A stretch of DNA of 64,000 nucleotides, from NCBI GenBank assembly GCA_031291415.1, contig JARLJB010000290.1, forward strand, positions 1 to 64,000. The letters run 5' to 3'. The translations under genes and the position numbers were made by a program. The notes under the pieces were generated by a model, which was not told the origin of the DNA, searched no databases, and saw only the letters and a list, made by a program, of their open reading frames with translations. The DNA comes from Telmatospirillum sp. Lineage in GTDB: Bacteria > Pseudomonadota > Alphaproteobacteria > Rhodospirillales > Magnetospirillaceae. Shown one piece after another: positions 38,065 through 46,235 of this stretch (its first letter is position 1; the number at the start of each line of letters is the position of its first letter).

Positions 38065-39066
38065 ATGATCGAAGAACTGGGGCCATCTCTCTACCGAATA
38101 GAAGTTCCTCTTCCGGAGAGCCCATTAAAGTCGCTGAACTGTGTCTTCATTCGCGGCGAAGGGCTAACCGGACGGCACCTGCTCGTCGACAACGGTTTCA
38201 ACCGACCGGAGTGCCTGGACTCGTTGATGACCGATCTCCGCGCATTGGATGTCGAACTCGGCCGTACCGATTTCTTCATCACCCATCTGCATGCCGACCA
38301 CTGCGGTTTGACAGCCGATTTACAGGTCAACCGCGACGCCAAGGTGTGGTGCAGTCGAGGTGACGGCATCTATATCAACACGTTGAGCAAAGACTCCCCT
38401 CGTTGGCACGAATACCTCTCCTCAATGGCCTGCCACGGGCTGAATCAACAACAACTCAACGAACTTCATGACACCCATCCCGGGATCATTTACGCGATCG
38501 CCCGCCCCATACCGTTCACACCGGTTCGCGATGGCGACGTACTTGAATACGGCCCCTACCGCCTGCGCGTCTGCAGCGTTCCCGGGCATACACCGGACCA
38601 GCTTTGCCTTTTTGAACCCGACAGGCATCTCCTGTTTTCCTCCGACCACATCCTGGGCGACATAACGCCCAACATCCAGCAATGGCCCGGGGTGGAGGAT
38701 TCTCTCGGCCATTACCTGCGCAGTCTGGAAAAAACCCTGACCATGGATGCCGATCTTTGCGTGCCGGGACATCGCTCGATGATCACCAACGTCAAAAGCC
38801 GCATCCGCGAAATCCAGGCCCACCACGCAAGCCGTCTCATCGATGTCCGCCGCATTCTCAAGGAAGGTGGGCCACAGAACGCCTACACGGTGGCCAGCCG
38901 CATGACCTGGTCCATCCGCGCCAAGAGCTGGAACGATTTTCCGCTTCCCCAAAAATGGTTTGCCAGCGGTGAGGCCCTCGCCCATCTCGAGCATCTCGCG
39001 GCCAGGGGAGAAGTGACCACCACGCGCCGAGACAAACAAATTCTGTTTCAGACAACGCGCGCCTGA
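38065..39066 (+). CDS. MBL-fold hydrolase with LACTB2-type C-terminal domain
   Basis: A 333-residue metallohydrolase. The zinc motif HLHADH is at 74-79 (THLHADHCG), with a later VPGHTPDQL and SSDHILGD. The last 80 residues form a helical tail like the winged-helix domain of LACTB2 relatives. The start at 38065 has AGGA upstream and begins MIEELGPSLYRIEVPLP, the usual family start. An ATG at 37903 overlapping the fixX stop would add 54 low-complexity residues, and the intervening bases contain an AGGGGAA/TTCCCCT stem, so I prefer the shorter form. In this operon a thioesterase or lactone/ester hydrolase role is plausible but unproven. Confidence 0.75.
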   Translation: MIEELGPSLYRIEVPLPESPLKSLNCVFIRGEGLTGRHLLVDNGFNRPECLDSLMTDLRALDVELGRTDFFITHLHADHCGLTADLQVNRDAKVWCSRGDGIYINTLSKDSPRWHEYLSSMACHGLNQQQLNELHDTHPGIIYAIARPIPFTPVRDGDVLEYGPYRLRVCSVPGHTPDQLCLFEPDRHLLFSSDHILGDITPNIQQWPGVEDSLGHYLRSLEKTLTMDADLCVPGHRSMITNVKSRIREIQAHHASRLIDVRRILKEGGPQNAYTVASRMTWSIRAKSWNDFPLPQKWFASGEALAHLEHLAARGEVTTTRRDKQILFQTTRA

Positions 39067-39097
39067 AGGCGCCAACCTCTGTCCAAGGACTACGGAA

Positions 39098-40363
39098 ATG
39101 ACCGCTCCGGAAAAAAAATTCCCCTACGCTTTCTGGATCATTATCGGCTGCTGCGCCCTCATGACTTCCAGCGTCTCCATCCCCCTCAATTGCGCTGGGC
39201 TCTTTTATGCGCCGGTCAGCAAAGAACTCGGCGTCGGCATCGGCCCCTTGAGCATCTATCTCACCATCCAATGCGCATGTATCGCCGTGTGTCTTCCGTT
39301 GGCGGGAAAACTACTATCCACCCATGATGTACGAATTATCTTCAGCAGCGCCGTCCTGCTCTATGCCGTTTCCTTCGGCGCCATGGGGTTCTACCATGCG
39401 CTCTACCAATTCTACATTTCCGGCGTGCTTCTCGGTATAGCCGGCGCGCTCACGTTCTATCTGGCCGTTCCCCTTCTGGTGAACAATTGGTTCAAAAAAC
39501 GAGCCGGCACTGCTATGGGCGTGGCCTATGCCTTCATTGGTATCGGCGCCCTTATTTTCAGCCCGATCACCGGCTATGCGATCACCAATTTTGGCTGGCG
39601 AACCAGCTACATCTTCCTCGGCGTCATGATAGCCGTCGTCTCGCTGCCCTTTACCTTGTTCGTCATTCGGGCCAAACCCTCGGACCTCGGCCTTAAGGCT
39701 TACGGCGAGGAAGAGGTATCGGCCAGCACGCAGGTGGCCGTTGCCGATGATTGGGGCCTCACAAAGGCCGAGGCATTCAAAACGCCGCAATTTTATGTGG
39801 TCTTTGTCTTCGCCGGTCTCCTCGGCTTGGCGGCGGCGTTCATGTACCATGTGCCCACCTATATCGTTAACCTCGGCTTTTCCTCCACTGTCGCCTCCAC
39901 CGTCGTCGCCGTCGGCACCATCGGGATCACCGGCGGCAAGCTCGGCATCGGCTATCTCATCGATAAGATCGGCATCCTGCGTGCCGGGGTTCTCGGCATC
40001 ACCGTCGGCTTTGCCGGCATTATCGTGCTGGCCGTCCTCGGCCACTTTGGATTGCCATTCCTCATGGCCGGTACTGCTCTGTTCGGCGTGTCATATGCCT
40101 GTACCGTGCTGGAACCGCCCCACGTCGTCAAAACTATTTTCGGCAACAAGGACTACGCCGGAATCTATTCTTCCATCATGGTTTGTTCGTCTTTCGGCAC
40201 GGCTTTCGGCGCCTCGATCCTCGGGTTCATGCGCGACGCCACAGGTACCTACGCGTCCTCGCTGGTGGTCGTCATGGCGATGTACATCATCGCAGCTGTC
40301 CTGCTCGTCGCCGCCATGCTTACCGGAAAAAAGATCCAAGCCAAGATCCTCGCCAATGTCTGA
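39098..40363 (+). CDS. MFS transporter (OFA/monocarboxylate-like)
   Basis: A 421-residue, 12-helix carrier different in subfamily from the two ACS carriers. Helix 1 is FWIIIGCCALMTSSVSIPLNCAGLF; helix 4-5 has WFKKRAGTAMGVAYAFIGIG, and GKLGIGYLIDKIG marks the central MFS loop. This resembles the oxalate:formate antiporter/monocarboxylate group. AAGGA lies before the ATG. It is the last gene of the CaiA-like/fixABCX/MBL operon, and a stem at 40394-40417 follows. It could exchange the substrate acid for the reduced product. Confidence 0.82.
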   Translation: MTAPEKKFPYAFWIIIGCCALMTSSVSIPLNCAGLFYAPVSKELGVGIGPLSIYLTIQCACIAVCLPLAGKLLSTHDVRIIFSSAVLLYAVSFGAMGFYHALYQFYISGVLLGIAGALTFYLAVPLLVNNWFKKRAGTAMGVAYAFIGIGALIFSPITGYAITNFGWRTSYIFLGVMIAVVSLPFTLFVIRAKPSDLGLKAYGEEEVSASTQVAVADDWGLTKAEAFKTPQFYVVFVFAGLLGLAAAFMYHVPTYIVNLGFSSTVASTVVAVGTIGITGGKLGIGYLIDKIGILRAGVLGITVGFAGIIVLAVLGHFGLPFLMAGTALFGVSYACTVLEPPHVVKTIFGNKDYAGIYSSIMVCSSFGTAFGASILGFMRDATGTYASSLVVVMAMYIIAAVLLVAAMLTGKKIQAKILANV

Positions 40364-40393
40364 CGAAGCACCACCACAAACGCCCACTTTTAC

Positions 40394-40417
40394 GGCAGGT
40401 CGCGTCGTCGACCTGCC
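40394..40417 (+). terminator. Terminator-like stem after the MFS gene
   Basis: GGCAGGTCG (40394-40402) pairs with CGACCTGCC (40409-40417), six-base loop, 31 bp after the MFS stop. No T-run, so Rho-independent activity is uncertain. Confidence 0.5.
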
Positions 40418-40734
40418 GACATTACAGGTTCAGTTCTTCGATAAAGATTAGAGTGGAAGCAGCACCTCTCATACACCAATTCCCGCTGACCCGAACCGAC
40501 CACCGCCCCGCTTAAACGCTGGGCAGGCCTCTCCGAACCCCTAGTGGCCAGCCACATTTCGACGGCAGCTTCCATCATCGACGCTTGGTATTATGCCGCA
40601 ATTGGCACAGCGATAAAATAGACCGACAACCTCCCTTTAGCAATTATTTCGATAACACATTTTTTATTATTAATATAATTGATTATCAATACTTTTATAT
40701 TATTTTATTTTCATATTATGTTCTAAAAATAGAA

Positions 40735-40763
40735 TTGACTCATTGATGGACTTTTACGATATT
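40735..40763 (+). promoter_or_regulatory. Shared-motif promoter, copy A
   Basis: TTGACT (40735-40740), 17 bp, GATATT (40758-40763), continuing CGTAAT. The spacer has GGACTTTTAC in the position of the GACTCT block seen in the other copies. It is 105 bp upstream of the zinc dehydrogenase ATG. Confidence 0.62.
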
Positions 40764-40770
40764 CGTAATT

Positions 40771-40815
40771 ACGTAACCATCACGGATAGTTGTCACGACA
40801 TAACTATGGTTACGT
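40771..40815 (+). promoter_or_regulatory. Leader dyad containing the GGATAGTTG/GACATAAC element
   Basis: Perfect 10-bp arms ACGTAACCAT (40771-40780) and ATGGTTACGT (40806-40815) flank 25 bases. From 40784 to 40815 the order GGATAGTTG-N4-GACATAAC-N3-GGTTA-N-GT repeats the element at 46188-46219, with 25 of 32 positions identical. It lies just after the predicted transcription start, so it may be an operator or an RNA structure. Confidence 0.6.
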
Positions 40816-40867
40816 CTGCACCCGGCTCAGCAATGAGGGGATTCTCGAAAAAGAGGAGATTTTCGAC

Positions 40868-41920
40868 ATGAACGGTACAATGGAGGCCCTGGTCAAGACC
40901 AAAGGCGAGCCTTTTTGTATGGAAGTCACACAGATCCCCATTCCGGAAATCACTCCCAGCCAGTGCTTGGTTGAAGTGAAAGCCTGTGGCATTTGCGGAA
41001 CGGATCATTCGTTGTGGCATTGGAACGAAGCAATTGCCAGATCCTACCCCGACATGAAGTTCCCGATGGTCTTCGGCCATGAGTTTTCCGGGGTCATCGC
41101 CGAGGTTGGCAAAGACGTAAAAGACTGGAAAGTCGGGGATCGCGTTGTTGTTAATCCCGGTCTTCATTGTAATTCCTGCCCTTACTGCGCTGAGGGAGGT
41201 CACGAAGTCTGCGACCATCGTCCATTTATCGGCACGACCGTCTTCGGCGCATTTGCAAAATACTGTGCAATTCGCAGCGAAAACCTCCTGAAGCTTGACG
41301 ACAATATCAGCTTCAAGGTCGGCGCGGTCATGGAACCATTCTGCGTCGCGCTGAATGCCGTCGACAGAGTGAAACCCGGTTTTGGCGACACCGCCGTTGT
41401 CATGGGGCCGGGAGCGATCGGCCTGTTGATGGTCATCATTTTAAAAAGCGCCGGCGTGCAGAACATTATTGTGACCGGCACCGATGCCGATGGTGACCGC
41501 ATGGCGGCGGCCAAAGACTTCGGCGCCCGTTACGTCATCAACAGCAGCAAAGAAAATGCCGTCGCCAGAGTGATGGAATTGACCGGCGGACGTGGTGCCG
41601 AGGTCATTTATGACTCGACGGGCTTTTTCGGCGCGGTTCCTCAAGCTGTCCAGATGGCAGCGAAACGAGGAAGAATTGGTGTGACCGGCCTGCCGGCCAA
41701 GCCAAGCGAGATTCCCATGACGACGATCGCCATGCGGGAAATCAGCATCATCGGCAACCGGGCCTATGGAAACAGCACCTGGTTCAAAGCCCTTTCCATG
41801 CTCGCCAACGGCGTAAATATCGATGCCGTCGCCAGCTACTCCTTCCCAATGCGGGATTTCGAAAAAGCCATGAAATTGCTTGATGAGAAGAAGGGATTAA
41901 GAATTCTTCTTGAGCCATAA
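40868..41920 (+). CDS. Zinc-dependent medium-chain alcohol/polyol dehydrogenase
   Basis: A 350-residue MDR-family enzyme. Catalytic zinc ligands lie in CGICGTD (Cys43) and FGHEFSG (His71, Glu72). The structural zinc lobe is C101-x2-C104-x2-C107-x7-C115. The Rossmann motif is [13 protein letters not shown], and the domain resembles threonine/sorbitol dehydrogenases. The start at 40868 follows GAGGAG; the frame is open further upstream into the promoter region and must be shorter than that. It pairs with the SDR gene 41 bp downstream. It would oxidise or reduce a secondary alcohol with NAD(P); the substrate is not shown by the sequence. Confidence 0.87.
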   Translation: MNGTMEALVKTKGEPFCMEVTQIPIPEITPSQCLVEVKACGICGTDHSLWHWNEAIARSYPDMKFPMVFGHEFSGVIAEVGKDVKDWKVGDRVVVNPGLHCNSCPYCAEGGHEVCDHRPFIGTTVFGAFAKYCAIRSENLLKLDDNISFKVGAVMEPFCVALNAVDRVKPGFGDTAVVMGPGAIGLLMVIILKSAGVQNIIVTGTDADGDRMAAAKDFGARYVINSSKENAVARVMELTGGRGAEVIYDSTGFFGAVPQAVQMAAKRGRIGVTGLPAKPSEIPMTTIAMREISIIGNRAYGNSTWFKALSMLANGVNIDAVASYSFPMRDFEKAMKLLDEKKGLRILLEP

Positions 41921-41961
41921 TTTGATTAACTAATTAATATTATAGATACGGAGGACTAATC

Positions 41962-42708
41962 ATGTCTAAGATTTTTGCTGGAAAATACGCCGTTATTACT
42001 GGATCTGCTCGCGGAATCCTGAAAGATACCGCTGTCTGTCTTGCAGAACGCGGGGCCGCCGGCATCATCATCTCGGATTTGTTGTATGATGCGGCGGTTG
42101 CCACTGCACGCGAAATCGAACAGGCAACCGGCTGCAAATGCTATGCCCTCAAGACCGACGTTTCCAAGCCCGAAGATATCGAGGCATTGTTCGTCTTCGC
42201 CATGGAGAAGTTCGGCGCAGTCCACATTCTGGTCAACGGGGCCGGTGTGTGCCCGACCACTCCACTCGACGAAGTCGATGCTGCAAAATGGGATTTCGTG
42301 CAGAATATCAACCTGCGTGGCGCCCATCTCTGCTGCCGCGAGGCTATTCGGATCATGCGTAAGCAGAAGTACGGCCGCATCGTCAATGTCGCCTCGATGT
42401 CCATGCGGGTTGGAGCGATCGCCGCTTCGGCCGCCTATGCCGCATCGAAAGGTGGCCTTGCCGCGGTGTCCAAGACTTACGCGCGAGTGACCGCGAAAGA
42501 CGGCATTACGGTGAACGCCATTGCCCCCGGACTGATTCTGACGGAGATGACCAAGAACAACGGATACAGCACCGACGGCATTCCGATGGGACGCCTTGGC
42601 GAGCCGAGAGACATCTCGACCGTGATCTCCTTCCTCGCCAGCGACGATTCCCGGTACATGACGGGATGCACACTCGACATCAACGGCGGCATGTACATGA
42701 CGGCCTGA
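41962..42708 (+). CDS. Short-chain dehydrogenase/reductase
   Basis: A 248-residue classical SDR. The cofactor motif reads ITGSARGIL (13-20); the last Gly of the usual TGxxxGIG is replaced by Leu. NGAG lies at 92-95, the catalytic Ser at about 145-147, Tyr159 and Lys163 (YAASKGG). The C-terminus ends DINGGMYMTA, typical of 3-oxoacyl reductase-like members. GGAGG precedes the ATG. It is downstream of the zinc dehydrogenase in the same transcript, so the two may act in sequence on a hydroxy/keto intermediate. Confidence 0.87.
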   Translation: MSKIFAGKYAVITGSARGILKDTAVCLAERGAAGIIISDLLYDAAVATAREIEQATGCKCYALKTDVSKPEDIEALFVFAMEKFGAVHILVNGAGVCPTTPLDEVDAAKWDFVQNINLRGAHLCCREAIRIMRKQKYGRIVNVASMSMRVGAIAASAAYAASKGGLAAVSKTYARVTAKDGITVNAIAPGLILTEMTKNNGYSTDGIPMGRLGEPRDISTVISFLASDDSRYMTGCTLDINGGMYMTA

Positions 42709-42812
42709 AGCCCGGGCAACCTTGCTCTGCTCGATCACCGTCCACCCCGAGGGCCGTTAAAAGAAAATCCGCGCGATGACTTCGTTGGATGACGCCACCA
42801 CGCGGGTTTCCG

Positions 42813-42847
42813 TCCCTCATGCTGCGCCCTTGCGGCAACATGAGGGA
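42813..42847 (+). terminator. Hairpin after the SDR gene
   Basis: TCCCTCATG (42813-42821) pairs with CATGAGGGA (42839-42847), 105 bp after the SDR stop. A probable transcript end for the zinc dehydrogenase/SDR unit, without a T-run. Confidence 0.45.
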
Positions 42848-43173
42848 AACGGTCCCGCCTTCGTTCACAAAGAGACGGTGGTAAACATCCATTTTCCCCG
42901 GGCGTTTCGCCAAAAGTCGGCATGGGATCAACAATTTGATTAATGTACGTCGATTGACATTCTTCACAACTCCCGATTTTTACGGCTTTTACTCAATGCT
43001 GTAATTGCTTGGAAATTAACGATAGAGCATCGCCCAAAGGAGCCCCGGTCGCCCCGATCGTCGGCGACAGCTTTCATCTGCCTTAGGCATCAAGCGACGT
43101 CCACAACAATATTTTTGTTATAAATTGCATTTATAGAAATATTTTTGATTTATGTATTTGTGGAAAAATCGGA

Positions 43174-43202
43174 TTGACTTTTAACCTGACTCTTTGGATA
43201 GT
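43174..43202 (+). promoter_or_regulatory. Shared-motif promoter, copy C
   Basis: TTGACT (43174-43179), 17 bp, GATAGT (43197-43202). The dyad is TGACT (43187-43191), N8, AGTTA (43200-43204), one mismatch from perfect. It precedes CoA-transferase copy 2 by about 85 bp. Confidence 0.65.
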
Positions 43203-43287
43203 TATTACGTCGCAACTAATGCCATACCTTCATTATTAAATTTCTTCCGATGCCGCAGATCGTTCTCGTCATGAGGGTTTTCACAAA

Positions 43288-44466
43288 ATGAAACAGAATG
43301 CGTTTTCCGGATTACGGGTTATCGACATGACCAGATATCTTCCTGGCGGATATGCGACGCAAGTGTTTGCCGATCTTGGCGCGGAAGTTATCAAAGTTGA
43401 AGAGCAGAAGAAGGGTGACTTCTGTCGAGGTGACGACCCTAAGATAAATGACATAAGCTATTATTTTACAGCTTTGTGCCGCAATAAAAAAAGCTTAACG
43501 CTTGATTTAAAATCTGAAAAAGGACGTAAAATATTTTTGGAACTTGCAAAAATATCAGACATTATCATTGAAAATTATCGACCTGGAGTGACAAAACGAC
43601 TTGGTATAGATTACGAAACAATAAATAGCATCAATACAAAAATTATATATTGTTCACTTTCCGGTTTTGGACAGGACTCGCCATTGAGTCTCGCCGCTCT
43701 CCACGATATTAATCTGCAAGCGATGAGCGGTTATCTGTCTGTCAATGGCGGGGGCTTGACTCCGTTTCATTTATGCGACGTCGCTTCCGGCATGGCCGCC
43801 GCCCAAGGCATTGCCCTTGCTTTGTACGCCCGGGAAAAAACCGGTACCGGTCAGTCGGTCGACGTCCCGATGTTCGATAGCATGGTCTGGTGGCTAAGTC
43901 TGATAACCAGCAGATATCATTTCCAGGGCAACCAGGTATCTGCCGAAACCCTAGAATACCCAGCCCTATGTTACAACGTTTTGAAAACTAAAGATGGCCA
44001 ACTATTGTCTCTCGGAATGGTAGAGGGTAAATTCTGGAAGGTATTTTGTACGGAAACCGGCAATGAGGATTTGATACCGAAGCAAATGCTCCGTCGGCAC
44101 GAAGCTCCAAAGGAATTTGAACGAATAGAGACGTTAATCGCCAGCAAGACCATGTCGGAATGGAAAAAATGGTTGGCGGGGAAGGATATCTGCGTCGTTC
44201 CGGTAATGAGTATCGGCGAAGCGGTAAAAGATATCGTTGCGATGAATACCGGAATTATGGAGTACGTCGACTTTCCGGGTGTCGGGAAGGTCCTGCAGAC
44301 TAACGTACCATACAAGTTTTCCGATCTTTCCCATGACCTTCAGTCCGCCACCCCGCCTCCGGTGCTGGGCGAACACACGGAGGAAATACTGACCCGTCTT
44401 GGGTATAGGGATGACGAAATCGCCACCCTCGTCAAAGACGGAGTGGTGACGACGGCTGCAAAATAG
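43288..44466 (+). CDS. Class III CoA-transferase (CaiB/BaiF family), copy 2
   Basis: A 392-residue family III CoA-transferase, the most divergent of the four. The signature LRVIDMTRYLPGGYATQVFADLGAEVIKVEE is present, and the aspartyl nucleophile is Asp164 in FHLCDVASG. TGQSVDVPMFDSMVWWL follows. Its first half uses AT-rich codons, unlike the fix genes, which suggests a different history. It is followed 64 bp later by copy 3 and both probably share the promoter at 43174-43202. Different copies may serve different acids or CoA donors. Confidence 0.87.
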   Translation: MKQNAFSGLRVIDMTRYLPGGYATQVFADLGAEVIKVEEQKKGDFCRGDDPKINDISYYFTALCRNKKSLTLDLKSEKGRKIFLELAKISDIIIENYRPGVTKRLGIDYETINSINTKIIYCSLSGFGQDSPLSLAALHDINLQAMSGYLSVNGGGLTPFHLCDVASGMAAAQGIALALYAREKTGTGQSVDVPMFDSMVWWLSLITSRYHFQGNQVSAETLEYPALCYNVLKTKDGQLLSLGMVEGKFWKVFCTETGNEDLIPKQMLRRHEAPKEFERIETLIASKTMSEWKKWLAGKDICVVPVMSIGEAVKDIVAMNTGIMEYVDFPGVGKVLQTNVPYKFSDLSHDLQSATPPPVLGEHTEEILTRLGYRDDEIATLVKDGVVTTAAK

Positions 44467-44530
44467 GGGCCCCATTCGGCACTGTTCTTTCATGCCATTT
44501 CCAACATTCCAACGAGACCGAGGAGCTAGA

Positions 44531-45805
44531 ATGAACGGCTTGGAAGGCATCAGGGTTATTGATCTGTCGCAATATGTGGCGGCCCCCGCTTGCCCAAGAG
44601 TTCTCGGCGAAATGGGTGCGGAAGTGATCAAGATTGAACCGCTGACCGGCGATGAACAGCGGACACAGGGACCCAGTTTTGGCATGGCGCCCAACGAAAT
44701 TGAAAATCGGGGATACGACCAGGCCAATGCGAACAAGAACTGGGTGAGTATCAATCTGAAGACTCGTCGGGGGATGGAGTTCGCTCTTAGACTAATCGAG
44801 GAGGCCGATGTCGTCGTCACCAGTTTCCGCGACAGCGCTTTGAAGAAATTGGGACTCGATTACAAAACTTTAAGCAAGAAATTTCCACACATCATCTTCG
44901 CGCAGATGAGGGGATACGGTGAGAGAGGTCCGCTGAAGGACGCCAAGGGATTCGACGCGACCGCATATTCTTCGCGTGGCGGCATCGCATTGAACTGCCC
45001 ACAAAAGGGAGACGCGCCAGCCAACATGCCGGCAGCCTTCGGCGACTTCTATGCGGCGCTCGCTTTGTGTACCGGTATTCTTGCCGCTCTGGTAAGAAGA
45101 CTCAAGACTGGAAAGGGCGACAGGGTCTCGGTCAATCTCTATCATGTTGCTCTTTGGGGAATGCATGTCCCAATCATTTCCCATCAAGATGGTCTTGAGT
45201 ATCCTAAGTCACGGAAGACTGTTCCCTGCCCAACCAACAACTCATATCAATCAAAAGATGGTGTTTGGTTTATAATTTGCTTCGGGCACTACAATAAATA
45301 CTTTGAACTGGTGATGAGAACTATCGGCCTAGATGAACTCATCGGCAACAAAGAAGTTGATACTCTAGAAGTTATTGGAAATAACGGGAAAAATTCCTAT
45401 GTAATCGGCCGCATGGAAGAAGCATTTTCGAAAAAATCATTCGCCGAATGGGAAAAACTTTTTCTTAAGAACGATATCCCATTCCAGAAATGTTTCACGA
45501 TCGACGATATCCTTGGTGACGAAGAAGCATATGCCAATGATGCTTTACGGAAATTTCACTATGATCTTGGCGATCGCGTTATGCCGACAAGCCCGGTCAG
45601 GTTGTGGAGCCAAGGAGATCCCAAGATCTGGATTGCCAAACCGGTCGGTTATGACACCCGTGAATATCTATTAAAGTATGGATATTCGGAAGAGGACGTT
45701 AAGCAAATGTCCGAGGACGGTTCAGTAAAGATATACGATGGAAAACCCTTGCGATTTGACAAGGCGGTGCCGACGTCTGCCAAAATACCGCTTTCCGAGG
45801 TTTAG
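44531..45805 (+). CDS. Class III CoA-transferase (CaiB/BaiF family), copy 3
   Basis: A 424-residue family III CoA-transferase. It starts MNGLEGIRVIDLSQYVAAPA, with the CoA-binding segment GAEVIKIEPLTGDEQRTQ and catalytic Asp172 in AAFGDFYAA. GAGGAG seven bases before 44531 decides the start (13 codons of open frame precede it). It shares blocks such as TGDEQRTQG, SFRDSALKKLGLDY and PTNNSYQSKDGVWF with copy 4, so these two are recent relatives. It is the second gene of the copy 2/copy 3 unit. Confidence 0.88.
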   Translation: MNGLEGIRVIDLSQYVAAPACPRVLGEMGAEVIKIEPLTGDEQRTQGPSFGMAPNEIENRGYDQANANKNWVSINLKTRRGMEFALRLIEEADVVVTSFRDSALKKLGLDYKTLSKKFPHIIFAQMRGYGERGPLKDAKGFDATAYSSRGGIALNCPQKGDAPANMPAAFGDFYAALALCTGILAALVRRLKTGKGDRVSVNLYHVALWGMHVPIISHQDGLEYPKSRKTVPCPTNNSYQSKDGVWFIICFGHYNKYFELVMRTIGLDELIGNKEVDTLEVIGNNGKNSYVIGRMEEAFSKKSFAEWEKLFLKNDIPFQKCFTIDDILGDEEAYANDALRKFHYDLGDRVMPTSPVRLWSQGDPKIWIAKPVGYDTREYLLKYGYSEEDVKQMSEDGSVKIYDGKPLRFDKAVPTSAKIPLSEV

Positions 45806-46141
45806 CCAAGCTGACGCGGCCCCTCCCCTCCCTTTGTGGCGTGGCATTCGGTGGGGGGCGTAATCCTGCCCCACCCACCCATAGACTGGAGGCTAGAAGC
45901 CGACCGCAGCGCGAAGGACCGGGATTCTCTCCATCACTTTCGAAAGGTCATCAACCACAAAAATAGAATACGAAATAAATCACGCACATTTTTGGTATTA
46001 TCATTAATTTATTTGATTAAAAATTCTGATAACCCTTGCGCTCTGCAATTATTTTGCTAGTTAATATGACTTATATAAAGTTTTTTATTATACATTTTCG
46101 AAACACGATATGTTTTTACCATTGTTAATTATTGAATTAGA

Positions 46142-46170
46142 TTTACTCTTTGAGATACTCTTCAGATAGT
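46142..46170 (+). promoter_or_regulatory. Shared-motif promoter, copy B
   Basis: TTTACT (46142-46147), 17 bp, GATAGT (46165-46170), continuing CATAGC. The dyad is ATACT (46155-46159), N8, AGTCA (46168-46172). It is 66 bp upstream of the dehydrogenase ATG. Confidence 0.62.
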
Positions 46171-46187
46171 CATAGCGATATCCCCTC

Positions 46188-46219
46188 GGATAGTTGCGAT
46201 GACATAACGGCGGTTATGT
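46188..46219 (+). promoter_or_regulatory. Leader element matching 40784-40815
   Basis: GGATAGTTG (46188-46196), four bases, GACATAAC (46201-46208), three bases, GGTTATGT (46212-46219). ACATAAC and GTTATGT form a 7-bp stem around GGCG. The element ends 16 bp before the ATG and touches the ribosome site AGGAAGGA, so a role in translation or repression is possible. Confidence 0.6.
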
Positions 46220-46235
46220 TAAGGAAGGAATAATT

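Larger units (their letters stand above)
40364..40867. other. Intergenic control region before the zinc dehydrogenase gene
   Basis: About 500 bases: a terminator-like stem at 40394-40417, an AT-rich middle, a shared-motif promoter (40735-40763) and a dyad element (40771-40815) in the predicted 5' leader. No gene recognised. Confidence 0.55.
42709..43287. other. Intergenic region with a hairpin and the promoter of CoA-transferase copy 2
   Basis: About 580 bases. The first part is GC-rich with a TCCCTCATG/CATGAGGGA stem; the second is AT-rich with a shared-motif promoter at 43174-43202. I see no gene. Confidence 0.5.
45806..46235. other. Intergenic control region before the second dehydrogenase
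   Basis: About 430 bases: a GGTGGGG (45850-45856)/CCCCACC (45869-45875) stem that may end the preceding transcript, an AT-rich middle, then the promoter (46142-46170) and leader element (46188-46219). No gene recognised. Confidence 0.5.
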
